DNA from: Hansfordia pulvinata
Lineage: Eukaryota > Ascomycota > Sordariomycetes > Xylariales
Reading direction: 5' to 3'
DNA length: 64,000 nucleotides
Assembly: GCA_006538405.1 (NCBI GenBank)
Contig: BJKQ01000010.1
Coordinates: forward strand, 1,984,001-2,048,000
The notes below the pieces were generated by a model. It was not told the DNA's origin, ran no database searches, and worked only from the letters and a program-made list of their open reading frames with translations. Below, piece by piece: positions 1-10,469 of the stretch. The translations under genes were made by a program, and so were the position numbers. Position 1 is the stretch's first letter, and every line of letters starts with the position of its first letter.

Positions 1-684
1 AACGAGCAGGGGCAAGGAAGAAGCTAGGCTTAGTGGGAACGCGAGGGTCCGACTGGGGAGCAGACGGGCGGAGGGCCAATGGCGCGGCTGCATTCGCTCC
101 GAATCGCCGAACCTGTGATTGGGTCGCCGGGGCCCTGTGACGACTAGAAAGATCGGAAAACGATGACACCTGCTGGGCAGAAGCTGCTGCTCGGGCGCAG
201 GGTTCCGATCCGGCGGTGGAGAGTGGAGAGTTGTCGAACGGAGGAAAACCCGCCGAACTGCCCTCGTCCCGAGGGGCGTCGTCTGTTCGGTGTCTCTTCC
301 GGATCGTGTTAATACTCGCACCCCTGCCCGAGACTGCCGTCGGCTTCACCCAGCCCATCGGGCTCCCGTCACATGCTCTCCATCCTGTCACAGACCTGAC
401 AGCATGTGCCAGATGCCACATACCGGCCAACCAACACCGATGAGCCGGTGACAGGTCGCCTTGACACACCCGCCGCGTCCGGAGCAGAGCAGCCGCCGCC
501 GGTGGAGACCGCCGTCCAGCGCTCCACCTGGATCCGCGAGAACGGCGGGGCGCGCAGGGCAGGGGAACGCCGATGGCTGCCCGCTCGAGCACGCCTGCTG
601 CGTGGGCGTCGAGGCCGAAGACGGAGGAGCACATCCCACTCCCGTGCGGCGGTCCGCACACTTTCTCCCTCGTGCCCCTGCTCC

Positions 685-693
685 TATATAAAC
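685..693 (+). promoter_or_regulatory. TATA-like box upstream of the MFS transporter gene
   Basis: TATATAAAC lies about 165 bases before the chosen start codon at 857, in otherwise GC-rich DNA. It is a plausible core promoter element for the transporter gene. Position and sequence are the only support. Confidence 0.4.
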
Positions 694-786
694 AAATCTT
701 TCCCCTGGCTGGCCCCTTGCTCCGAGCCCTCGTCCCCTGTTTGTCCATATCATCGGGCAACCCTCTGTGTTAAAAAGGGTCGTGTC

Positions 787-846
787 ATGTCGGACGAATG
801 CCAATGGCCTCCCATCTCTCGCTGCTCCCACCTGCCAAGTGAATGA
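787..846 (+). promoter_or_regulatory. Upstream open reading frame in the 5' leader of the MFS gene
   Basis: A 19-codon ORF with its own ATG and a TGA stop ends 10 bases before the main start at 857. If the leader starts near the TATA-like box, scanning ribosomes meet this ORF first, so it could reduce translation of the transporter. This is inferred from position only. Confidence 0.3.
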
Positions 847-856
847 TAGTATAATC

Positions 857-2617
857 ATGTCTTCCGCCGGTTCCAGTAGCCGCTCCCCGAGCCCCGGCTC
901 CCTCGAGGCCGGCCACAGAGCCTCGGCCGGCCACAGAGCCTCGGCCGGCCACAGAGCCTCGGCCGACCACCGCAAAGCCTTGGCCGGCGACCCCCGCGTC
1001 ACGGAGCGCGCCATGTCCGAGACCGACCGCCACGACTCGGTCAGCACCGGCCCGGACCACCACCGGCACACCGCGCCGGAGGACCCGCGCCACGCCGGCC
1101 CGTCCCACGACATCCGCCGGACCACGAGCAACGTCCTGCACAACGTCGCCTCGCGCCTGACGACCCGCTCCTGGGCCGAGCCCCCGCCGCCTCCCAACGG
1201 CGGCCGCGCCGCCTGGACCCAGGTCGCCATGGGCTGGCTCGTCATCTTCACCACGTGGGGCTACGTCAACTCGTTCGGCAGCTTCCAGGCCTACTACACC
1301 CAGACCCTGCCCGTCTCCGCCTCGGCCGTCTCCTGGATCGGCTCCGTCCAGATCTGGTTCAACCTCGTCATCGGCATCTTCTCCGGCCGCCTGCTCGACG
1401 CCGGCTACTTCTTCCCCATCTTCCTCGCCGGCGCAGTCATCCAGGTCGCCGGCATGTTCCTCATGAGCGTCAGCACCCAGTACTGGCAGCTCTTCCTCAC
1501 CCAGGGCGTCATCACCGGCGTCGGCGGCGGCGTCTTCTTCACCCCGGCCCTCGCCCTCGTCTCCACCTACTTCAGCGACCGCCGCGCCCTCGCCATCGGC
1601 CTCGCCACCACCGGCAACTCCGCCGGCGGCATCATCTACCCCCTCGTCGTCCGCGAGCTGCTGCCGCTCATCGGCTTCGGCTGGACCGCCCGAGTCCTGG
1701 CCTTTAGTGAGTCCTTGCCTACTAAGACCGTGCCTCCCGAGGCCGTCCCTCCCGGGGCCGTCCCTCCCGGGGTAGCCGCTGACCCTCGCAGTCAACCTGA
1801 CGTTCCTCGTCGTCGTCCTCGCCTTCATGCGCCCCCGCCTGCCCCCGCGCAAGTCCGGCCCCATCGTCGACTTTGCCGCCTTCCGCGAGCCCGTCTACGT
1901 CCTCCTCGTGAGCGGCCTGTTCTTCCTCATGTGGACAAACTACTACACCTTCTACTATGTGAGTCCCATGCTTCCCGGTGTCTTTGTTGCTTCACTGTGT
2001 CTTTGTGCTTGTGGTTGGGTGCTTTCTGCTTGCTTTCCGTCTTGCTAACCCCCCAGATCGCCTCCTACGGCCGCGACGTCCTCGGCCTCTCCTACTCCTC
2101 CGCCTCCATCCTCGTCATCATCCTCAACGGCTCCGGCCTGCCCTTCCGCGTCATCCCCCGCTCATCGCCGACCGCCTCGGCGTCATGAACGTCCTCATCC
2201 CCGTCACCGCCGCCTGGTGCGCCGTCGCCTTCTGCTGGCTCGCCGTCCGCGACGTCGCCGGCTACTACGCCTTCACCGTCTTCTTCGGCATCGCCGCCGG
2301 CTCCTTCCAGTGCCTGCTGCCCACCGCCATCGCCAGCATCACCGACCGCCTCGACAAGGTCGGCACTCGCATGGGCAGTGAGTCTCCCCACCCCCGCGTT
2401 GAGCCTGAGCCCCTCGCTAACCCTCGCAGTGGCCTTCGGCATCGTCTCCTTCTCCGCCCTCACAGGGCCCCCTATCGGCGGCGCCATCCAGGGCGCCAGC
2501 GGCGGCTCCTACTTCTGGGCCCAGATCTGGGCCGCCCTCGGCCTCCTCGTCGGCCTGTGCCTCGTCGTCCCCGCCAGGGTCGTTTATAAGGGCTGGAGCC
2601 TTAAGGCGAAGTGCTGA
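857..2617 (+). CDS. MFS monocarboxylate-type transporter, frameshifted in exon 3
   Basis: Exons: 857-1706, 1792-1958, 2057-2377, 2430-2617. All three introns have GTGAGT donors and CAG acceptors. The product resembles fungal monocarboxylate/MCH-type major facilitator permeases of the plasma membrane. The N-terminus is hydrophilic and carries three exact GHRASA hexapeptides. Transmembrane segments follow from about residue 115 (WTQVAMGWLVIFTTWGYVNS), and a loop motif near YFSDRRALAIGLATTGNSAGG is typical of the family. Exon joins are clean: 1706/1792 makes an Ile codon. In exon 3 the frame breaks at the C run around 2154-2158. The literal frame stops at 2188, while the next frame continues with family-like sequence to 2617. 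The summed exons are one base short of a multiple of three, so one extra C gives about 508 residues. It is either a sequencing indel or a recent pseudogene. The substrate is unknown. Confidence 0.8.
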
Positions 2618-2699
2618 TATCACGGGCGTAGTAAGAAAGGCAAGAGTAAGCAGCACGGGATAAGCCGCGGTTAAAAGGGGAGTTTAAGATAATAAGCTG

Positions 2700-5600
2700 G
2701 TTTTACGTGTAAAGAGTGAGATTATAAGCGTTTAATTTATAAGCCGAATTTGTAAGTAAAAAGAAAATTATAAGCCTTAAAATTATAAGCCGTTTTTATA
2801 AGAAAAAAGTGAAATTATAAGCTTTAAAATTATAAGCCGTTTTTACTTTTAAATAATAAAATTAAAAGCTTAAAATTATAAGATATTTTTATGAATAAAA
2901 AGTGTGATTATAAGCCTTAAAATTATAAGCCGTTTTTATTTATAAATAATAAAATTATAAGCTTAAAATTATAAGCCGTTTTTATAAGTAAAAAAGGAAA
3001 TAATAAGCCTTAAAATAATAAGCTACTTTTATTAATAAAAAGTAAATTTATAAGCTTTAGTATTATAAGCTTTTTTTATAAGTTAAAAAGAAAATTATAA
3101 GCCTTAACATTATAAGCTATTTTTATAAGAAAAAAGTAAAATTATAAGCTTAATATTATAAGCTATTTTTAAAAGTAAAATATAAAATTATAAGCCTTAA
3201 AATTATAAGCCGTTTTACTTATATATAATAAAATTATTACCTTAATATTATAAGCCGTTTTTATATATTAAAAGTGAAATTATAAGCTTATAATTAAAAG
3301 CCACTTTTATTAATAAAAAGTAAGTTTATAAGCTTTAATATTATAAGCTAATTTAATAAGTTAAAAAAGAAATTAGAAGCCTTAAAATTATAAGCTACTT
3401 TTATAAAGAAAAAGTGGAATTATAAGCCTTATAATTATAAGCTACTTTTAAAAATAAAAAGTAAAATTATAAGCCTTATAATTATAAGTTATTTTTACTT
3501 ATAAATAATAAGATTATAAGCTTTAAATTATAAGCTACTTTTTTAAAAAAAAGTAAAATTATAAGCTTTAAAATTATAAGCCACTTTTATAAGTAAAAAG
3601 TGAAATTATAAGCCGTTTTTATTTATAAATAACATAATTATAAGCTTAAAATTATAAGCCGTTTAAATAAGAAAAAAGATAAATTATAAGCTTAAAAATT
3701 ATAAGTTATTTCTATAAGTAAAAAATAAAATTATAAGCTTGATATTATAAGCCGTTTTTATATATAAAATATAAAATTATAAGCTTAAAACTTTTACGTT
3801 ATTATACAACTTAAATTGTAATTTATTTTCTTAAATAAAAAGCATTTAATAAGCCTTATATTATAAGCCGTTTTCATATATAAAAATCAAAAATATATAC
3901 TTAAAATTAAAAGCCTTTTTTTTCGTAAAAAATAAAATTATAAGCTTAAGATTATACGCTATTTTAATATATACGAAGTATAATTATAAGCTTAATATTA
4001 TAAGTTTTAATTATATATAAATATTAAACATGTAATACTTAAATTATAAGCCGTTTTTATAAAAAAAAAGTATAATTATAAGCCTTAAGTTTATACGCCT
4101 TTTATAAAAGTAAAAAGTAAAATTAAAAGCTTTAAAATTATAAGCTATTTTTACTTATATAAAATAATTTTATAAGCCTTGAAAATATTAGCCGGTTTTA
4201 CTTATAAATATTAAAATTATAAGTTTAAAACTATAAGCTATTTTTATATATAAAAAATGAAATTATAAGCCTTAAAATGATAAGTTACTTTTACAAGGAA
4301 AAAATTATAAGCTACTTTTATAAGTAAAAGATTATAAGCTATTTTTATATATTAAAAATAAAATTATAAGCCTTAAAATTATAAGCCTTAAAATTATAAG
4401 CCTTAAAATTATAAATTATAACTATAAAAGAAAAGTGAAATTATAAGCCTTTATTTATAAGCCTTTTTTATATATAGAAAATAAAGTTATAAGCTTATAA
4501 TTATAAGCCTTATTTTTATATAAAAAGTAAAATTATAAGCGTAGAATTTTAAGCCGTTTTTATATAATAAAAAGAATTATAAGCTTTAAAAATATAATAA
4601 GTTATTATAAAATAAAATAAGCTTTAAAATTGTAAGCCGTTTTTATATATTAAAATAAATGTTATAAGCCTTAAAGAAATAAGCCGTTTTTATATATAAA
4701 AAATAAGATTATAAGCTTAAAGTTATTAACCTTTTATATATTTAAATTCAAATTATAAGCCTTAAGAATATAAGTTAAGATTATAAGGAAAATAAAATAT
4801 AAGTTTTAATTTATAAGTCTTCTTATACATAAAAAGTGAAATTATAAGCTATAAAATTATAAGTCTTCTTTATATAATAGAATTAAAATTATAAGGTTTA
4901 AATTATAAGCCGGTTTTATCTATAAAAATTAAAGTTATAAGATTAACTTAATAAGTAAGTTTTACTTATAAAATTTAAGTTTATAAGCCTTAAATTTTTA
5001 ATCGTTTTTAATTTAAATGTAAAAAATAAATTTAAAAACTTTAATATATAAGCCGCTTTTACTTATAAAAAGGTATATTATAAGCTTTAAATTAAAAGCC
5101 CTTTTTATAAGTAAAAAGTGAAATTATAAGCTTATAATTATAAGCCTTCTTTATTTATAAAAATTGAAATTATAAGCCTTAAATTATAAGCCGGTTTTAT
5201 ACGTAAAAAGAAGTTTTATAAGCTTTAAATTATAAGCCGTTTTTATATTATAAAATTAAGGTTTAAAGCCTTAAATTATAACCTATTTTTATATATGAGA
5301 TTTAAAGTTATACGCCTTAAATTATAAGCCGTTTTTATATAATAAAAAGTAAGTTATAAGCCTTAAATTATAAACTATTATATATAAAAGCTTTAATATT
5401 ATAAGCCGTTTTTATATAATTAAAATTAAATTATAAGCTTTAAATTTTACGCCGGCTTTATAAATAAAAAAGAGTTTTATAAGCTGGAAATTATAAGCCG
5501 TTTTTATAAGTGAAAAGTTAAAATATAAGCTTTAAATTATAAGCCTTTTTTATACGTAAAAATTGAAATTATAAGCTTGAAATTATAAGCCTTTTTATAC

Positions 5601-5720
5601 GTTAAAATTGAAATTATAAGCCTAAAATTATAAGCTACTTTATATATATATATTAAAATTATTTACCTTAAATTATAAGCCGGTTTTATATATATAACTT
5701 AAGATTATAAGCTTAAGTTT
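2700..5720. repeat. Degenerate ~47-bp satellite array
   Basis: About 60 imperfect copies of a unit of roughly 47 bases follow one another. Each unit holds two ATTATAAGC cores joined by TTAAA and is followed by CGTTTTTATA and an A-rich tract such as AAAAAGTGAA. The spacing is clearest at 2760-3000, where successive units start 47-50 bases apart. Divergence rises toward 4000-5700. GCTTATAATTATAAGC palindromes occur where cores sit head to head. No coding capacity is visible. Confidence 0.8.
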
Positions 5721-5744
5721 ATTAAAATTAACTTTTATATTATA

Positions 5745-6545
5745 ATTAAAGCTACGCTGATTTTCTATCGTATATTGAATAAATACTTTAATAATAAAGT
5801 TATTTTAAATTAAATATATTTACCTCACCGTCGGCGTTTATTAAAAATAAGTCTTTTAATACTTATAAAGTTAAAAATAAATTTAATTATAATAAGAACA
5901 GTTATTTTAAGTCTTATTCTTATCTTTATATAATAAAGTAATAATAAAGATCTTTTTAATTTACCCGATTCATTTAACCACCGGCCTTTACTTTTATTTT
6001 ACTTTTTAATATTAATATAAATAAAATTTAATTCTATTATAATAAAAGAAGCTGTGCTGTATTATGCTTTTTACTTTCTTTATAAGGTAATAATAACTTG
6101 TTATTAAATGCTTTTCATTTATCCGATTATCGGCGTCTTTTTATACTTTAATTTAATATCTTATATAAAAATAAAAAAAGCTTTTATTATAAATAAATAG
6201 CTGTATTAAATTTTATTTATGTATTTAACTTATCACTTAATAATAACTTTTAAATAATGTTAATTAATTTATCCGACCGCTGGCGTTTTTAAGTAGTTAA
6301 TTATAAATATTATTCCTTTTAAGATATATAAAAAAATTTAATATAAGAGCTGTGTTAAATTCTCCTTCCTTATTGACTTTATACTTAACTTTTTTAATTA
6401 AATAATAAATCTTGATTTTTTTAACCAGCGGCGTTATTTTATAGTTACTTTTCAATAATATTATTTTAATTTAAATCAATTTTTAAACTTTTACGTTTTT
6501 TTAAAAAAAAAATGAAAAAGTCTTATAAAATTAAAGAAGCTCTGT
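5745..6545. repeat. Second satellite, ~150-bp period, left block
   Basis: Five to six diverged units start with AGCTGTGCTG-like sequence (near 5745, 5895, 6048, 6200, 6350). Each carries a conserved core of the form TTTATCCGACCGNYGGCG about 75 bases in; cores lie near 5822, 5967, 6120, 6262 and 6422. The period is about 143-157 bases. The retained CCG/CGGC islands in AT-rich DNA are the clearest markers. Confidence 0.65.
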
Positions 6546-6549
6546 AGTA

Positions 6550-9310
6550 ATATTATTATAAGATTAAGTATTTCAATTTTTAAAGTATAAGTTTTATACT
6601 TTAAGCTTAAGTTTTTTTATGATTTTAAGTTTTAAAAACTAAGATTTTACTTAAAACGTAAAATATTAAAAATCGATTATTTAAATATTTATTACGCTTT
6701 AAAAATTTTCAGATTAAATAAAAGAATGAAATTTAATAATTTTTTTCACGTTATAATTAAGGGTATATAAAGCTATTATAACTTTAAGTTAATTTAACTT
6801 TTTTAAAATTAAAATAATTTAAACTTAATATTCTTTAAAAGACGAAGAAAAATGATAATTTATATTTATAATAAAAATATAATATAAGTAGATTTTAATT
6901 TTATTTATAAAAGTACGTATTAAAATAAATATATAAAGTTAATTTCTTATAAAAGGATTCACTTATAAATTCGTATTATTAAAGTATTTTTTTATTTTTA
7001 TTTAATAAACTTAAGTTTTTTAAAAAGTGATATTTAAATAATATTGAATTATTATATTATTACAGCTTATAGAAACATAAGGTTTAATATTAATTTATTA
7101 AAGTCTTTAAGATAAAACATATTTACTTATATAAATAAATATAAAAAGTTTTAAGTATTAATTTAAAAAATAAAAGCTTAAAACGTTTATAATTATAAAT
7201 ATATAATATTATATTATAACTTTATTATTAATATATATAACTTAATACGTAATAAGGATTATTATTCTTATATAATAACGTTTATATTAATTATTAAATA
7301 ACGTATTTATTAATCGGACCTTCGAAGGAATTATTAATTAAGTTATATAAAGTATAACGTTTATAAAGGGTAAATATATACGTAATACGTAATAATATTA
7401 ATATTGCTTATTTTATTATAATATCTTATTTATAAAGCCGTATAAAAGGATTAATTAATATATAAGTTAAGCCGTGAAGGCGGTTAACTTAACACTCGCG
7501 GGTATTATTTACGGCCGTTAAGGTTAATAAATTAAATTAAAATAAGCTTAATCTTAACTTACGTAATTAAGCGCGTAAAAGTCGCGCGTATAAAAGTAAA
7601 ATTAATAATTATAATTAAAGTGCATTTAATAAATAAAATATTTATTAATAAAAAGTATGTTTTTAAAACAGTTTTTAAGCCTTTTATCTTATAACGTATT
7701 TAAAGTCTTTTACACGATTTTATTTTATTATACTTAACTTAAATAATAACGTGTATTTTAAAAACAACGGTATTACTTTAATTTTTACGGTAAAAATTAA
7801 ATTTCTGTTTTTATAAAAATTAATTATTTATTAATAAAAAGTATGTTTTTAAAACAGTTTTTAAACCTTTCATTTTATAGTTTATTTAAAACCTTTTATA
7901 CGATTTTATTGTATTATATTGAACCTAAATAACAACGTGTATTTTTAAAATAACGGTATTACTTTAAATTTATTAATAAAAGATAAAGTTCTGTTTAAAA
8001 GTAAATAATTACTTAAAACGTAATTATATATATTCTTAAAAGCTAAGTATTTATTTAAAGCTATAATATAAGTTTCTTTATTAAACGTATAGATAAAGTT
8101 AAATAATTCTTTTTTAAGAAATATTATTAAAAATATTTTAAGAAATTAAGTTTTATTTTAAAAACATATTTATTATTAATGTTTAACGTGACCGTAATTC
8201 TTACTTATTCAACGTTAAAGTTAATAGTTATTTCTAATTAAAAGTAATTTATATTATATTATATTATTATATATAATATAATTTAAAATAAATATTAAAA
8301 TAAAATTTTATTTTAATTAAAGTTAATTTGAAAAGTAATATATAAGCTTTAATAAAAGAAGTTTAATATAAAGAACGTTAAGATTTATTTTTAAGAATTA
8401 TTCTCTTTATATTAATTAAAACTTATTTTTAAAATTGTCTTATAATTTAAAAACATTTATATTACTTAAATTTTCACGGTAAAAATTAAATTTCTATTTT
8501 AATAAAAATATATTATTCATTAATAAAAAGTATGTTTTAAAAATAGTTCTTTAATTCCTTTTTTTATAACGTATTTAAAGTATTTTATACAATATTATTT
8601 TTTTGACATTAAACTTTAATAATAACGTGTATTTTTTAAAAATAACGATACTACTTTAAATTTACCGGTAATGATTAAAGTTCTGTTTAATAAGAAATAT
8701 TTCTGAAAAACGTAGTAAAATATATATTAAAAAGCTTTATACTTAGTAAAAACTATAATATACGTTTCTTTATTTTCAACGTAAAAATATAATTTAATAA
8801 TTCTTTTAAAAAATATTTTATAAAATTTAATTTCATTTTTATATTATGTTTATTGTTTTTAAAATTTATTTAAATTTACCGTTCTTAAAAACAGCTTTTT
8901 AAAACTTTAAATACGCTTTTATTAAGGAATACCTTTTAAAAGTAAGCTTTATCTTTATTTTTATATCTTTAATAAGCAGGTTAATAAACTCGTTGCTTAT
9001 ATTAGTTTATATTATTAACTTTTATATTACGTATTATAATACGCGCTTCATATATATAACGTATTTAAGCGTGTAATTAAGTAAATACGGTGTTTAATCT
9101 TTAAAACGTGACATTAAGTAATAATTTAAGTAACGTATTTAGTATAAAGCACGATAAGTGTTATACCGTGTTATAAAGGGTGTTTTTAAAGTAATTTTAG
9201 GTTATTCAAAGGCTGTTTTTATTAATTATTGTGGTAACCGGCTTACGTAAAGACCGCTTATTTATGCCGCGTTTATCTTATAAGGTCTTCCTCGTTAAAC
9301 TTTTAATATA
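6550..9310. mobile_element. Highly degraded insertion, probably a RIP-inactivated transposable element
   Basis: This interval lies between two blocks of the same ~150-bp satellite and lacks that repeat. Mutation has removed any coding frame. Around 7465-7505 a less mutated stretch (GCCGTGAAGGCGGTTAAC, then TTAACACTCGCGGG) could be an LTR-type terminus, but no matching partner was found. Two sets of internal direct repeats occur at 7645-8710. Calling it a mobile element is inference from position and the RIP signature; the class is undetermined. Confidence 0.35.
7645..8760. repeat. Internal imperfect direct repeats in the AT isochore
   Basis: A block starting AATAAAAAGTATGTTTT and running about 160 bases to a motif like GGTAAAAATTAAATTTCTG occurs near 7647, 7832 and 8523. 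Copies one and two are about 185 bases apart and copies two and three about 690. A second shared block (AAAAGCT...ACGTTTCTTTATT...AATAATTCTTTT) occurs near 8037 and 8732, at the same ~690-base offset. This indicates an old segmental duplication of about 0.7 kb in addition to a short tandem copy. Confidence 0.6.
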
Positions 9311-9314
9311 TAAT

Positions 9315-9590
9315 AGCTGGGTGAGATTTTTATATTATTTAAAGTAAAATAATAACTTATTAAGCGATATAAAATTTCTCAATTTATCCGACCGGCGGCT
9401 TTTCTTAAACTTATACTTTCAAAGTTTTCTTTTATTTTAAGTGTAAATCTTACATTATAACTACTGGGCTGAATTTTCGTAACGCAATGAATATATAAGC
9501 GATTAATTAAGCCGTGCTGAGTTTCTCGATTTATTTGACCAGTGGCTTTCACTGTAATCTTTTTTAAAAGTAGCGCTGTAAGCGTTTCCG
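9315..9590. repeat. Second satellite, ~150-bp period, right block
   Basis: Two units begin with AGCTGGGTGA (9319) and TACTGGGCTGA (9462). Their cores TTTATCCGACCGGCGGCTTT (9383) and TTTATTTGACCAGTGGCTTT (9529) match those of the left block at 5745-6545. The last unit is the least mutated and runs into normal GC-rich sequence. Confidence 0.6.
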
Positions 9591-10295
9591 CAGCCTTCTC
9601 GCGGTGCGCGTGCAGGGGCAGGTGCGCGCTAAGGAAATTGCCGGTGCAAACTGGGAATTCCCGGTATAAGCTAACTTCACCACTCTGCCCACCCAAATCC
9701 GACCCGCACTGATCTTTGCACGCGCACCCATCACCATTCCTGGATTGGCTGGTGGGCTGGCGCTCGGCCACGTGCAAACGGCGCCTCCGCGACGTCTCCG
9801 TACGAGCGGCAGCCGTTGAGGTGCAGTTTACGGCGCGACCCCGATCGGCCGAGAGCAGAACGCCGCCGAGCTGCAGCAATGTAACGGCGGTGGCTTTTTT
9901 TTTGGATCAAGGCTCTTAGTAGGCCCGGCATGGCAGGCAACGACTGCGCCCAGCTGTGCCAATCCTCAGCTGGCAGCTTGGCCAAAGCCTCAGCCGGGGA
10001 TTGCGCTTACTGGGCGGCCAGTCGAGGGGAGGCTTCGCGGGACTTCGCTCACGTGTGGCTAGTAATGCCAGTAAGGTGCGAGTAACACGCTCCAGGAGGC
10101 GGAAATGCCCCTGGCCGTATCCAAGCCGGTTGGAAATGCACAACGAGCTGATGCCAATGGGAGCAGGCGGTTGGCCAAGACGCAGCTCGGCGCAGATCTA
10201 CAGCAGAGATGCGGCGAAGCGGTCGGCTCTGTAAGACTTACTGCTTCCTGCTAGACGGCCATGGCAGACACAGTCGGCGAAGAGACGTGCGCGGG
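9591..10295. other. Intergenic, no gene supported
   Basis: GC-rich sequence between the AT isochore and the promoter of the cystine-knot gene. Short open frames on both strands lack recognisable motifs and overlap each other. They look like chance frames in GC-rich DNA. Confidence 0.5.
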
Positions 10296-10352
10296 GAGAC
10301 GCTCGTGGAGACGCTCGTGGGAGACGCTCGTGGGAGACGCTCGTGTATAAAG
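10296..10352 (+). promoter_or_regulatory. Four-copy 12-13-bp promoter repeat followed by TATA box
   Basis: GAGACGCTCGTGG is repeated four times without interruption at 10296-10345. TATAAAG follows immediately at 10346-10352, about 118 bases before the start codon of the secreted cystine-knot gene at 10470. Such repeats next to a TATA box could be a clustered binding site for a transcription factor. The role is inferred from position. Confidence 0.5.
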
Positions 10353-10469
10353 ACGCGCGACGATGCCGCCGAATCGACTCTTGCTTTTGCTCGACATCCG
10401 CTCAACTACCATCTTCACAGCTTCTTGACTACCTTCAAGACCCACAATTCTTGCTCTTCCATCTTCACC

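Larger units (their letters stand above)
2640..9590. other. AT-rich isochore with a RIP-like signature; no genes seen
   Basis: Composition changes abruptly from about 60% GC to overwhelmingly A+T just after the MFS gene and returns to GC-rich near 9590. TpA steps dominate, CpA is nearly absent and TpG is scarce. The surviving C residues are mostly in CpG, CpC or CpT. This is the dinucleotide bias expected from repeat-induced point mutation, in which C in CpA is changed to T. No open reading frame of credible length or composition lies inside. The block contains two satellite families and a degraded insertion, listed separately. Confidence 0.85.

Noticed and set aside
2700..5720. CRISPR-like array
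   Set aside because: The repeats are contiguous and degenerate without unique spacers, and the genome is fungal.
2640..9590. Mitochondrial DNA insertion
   Set aside because: The AT-richness could suggest mtDNA, but there are no mitochondrial genes, tRNAs or rRNA motifs, and the tandem satellites and CpA depletion fit RIP better.
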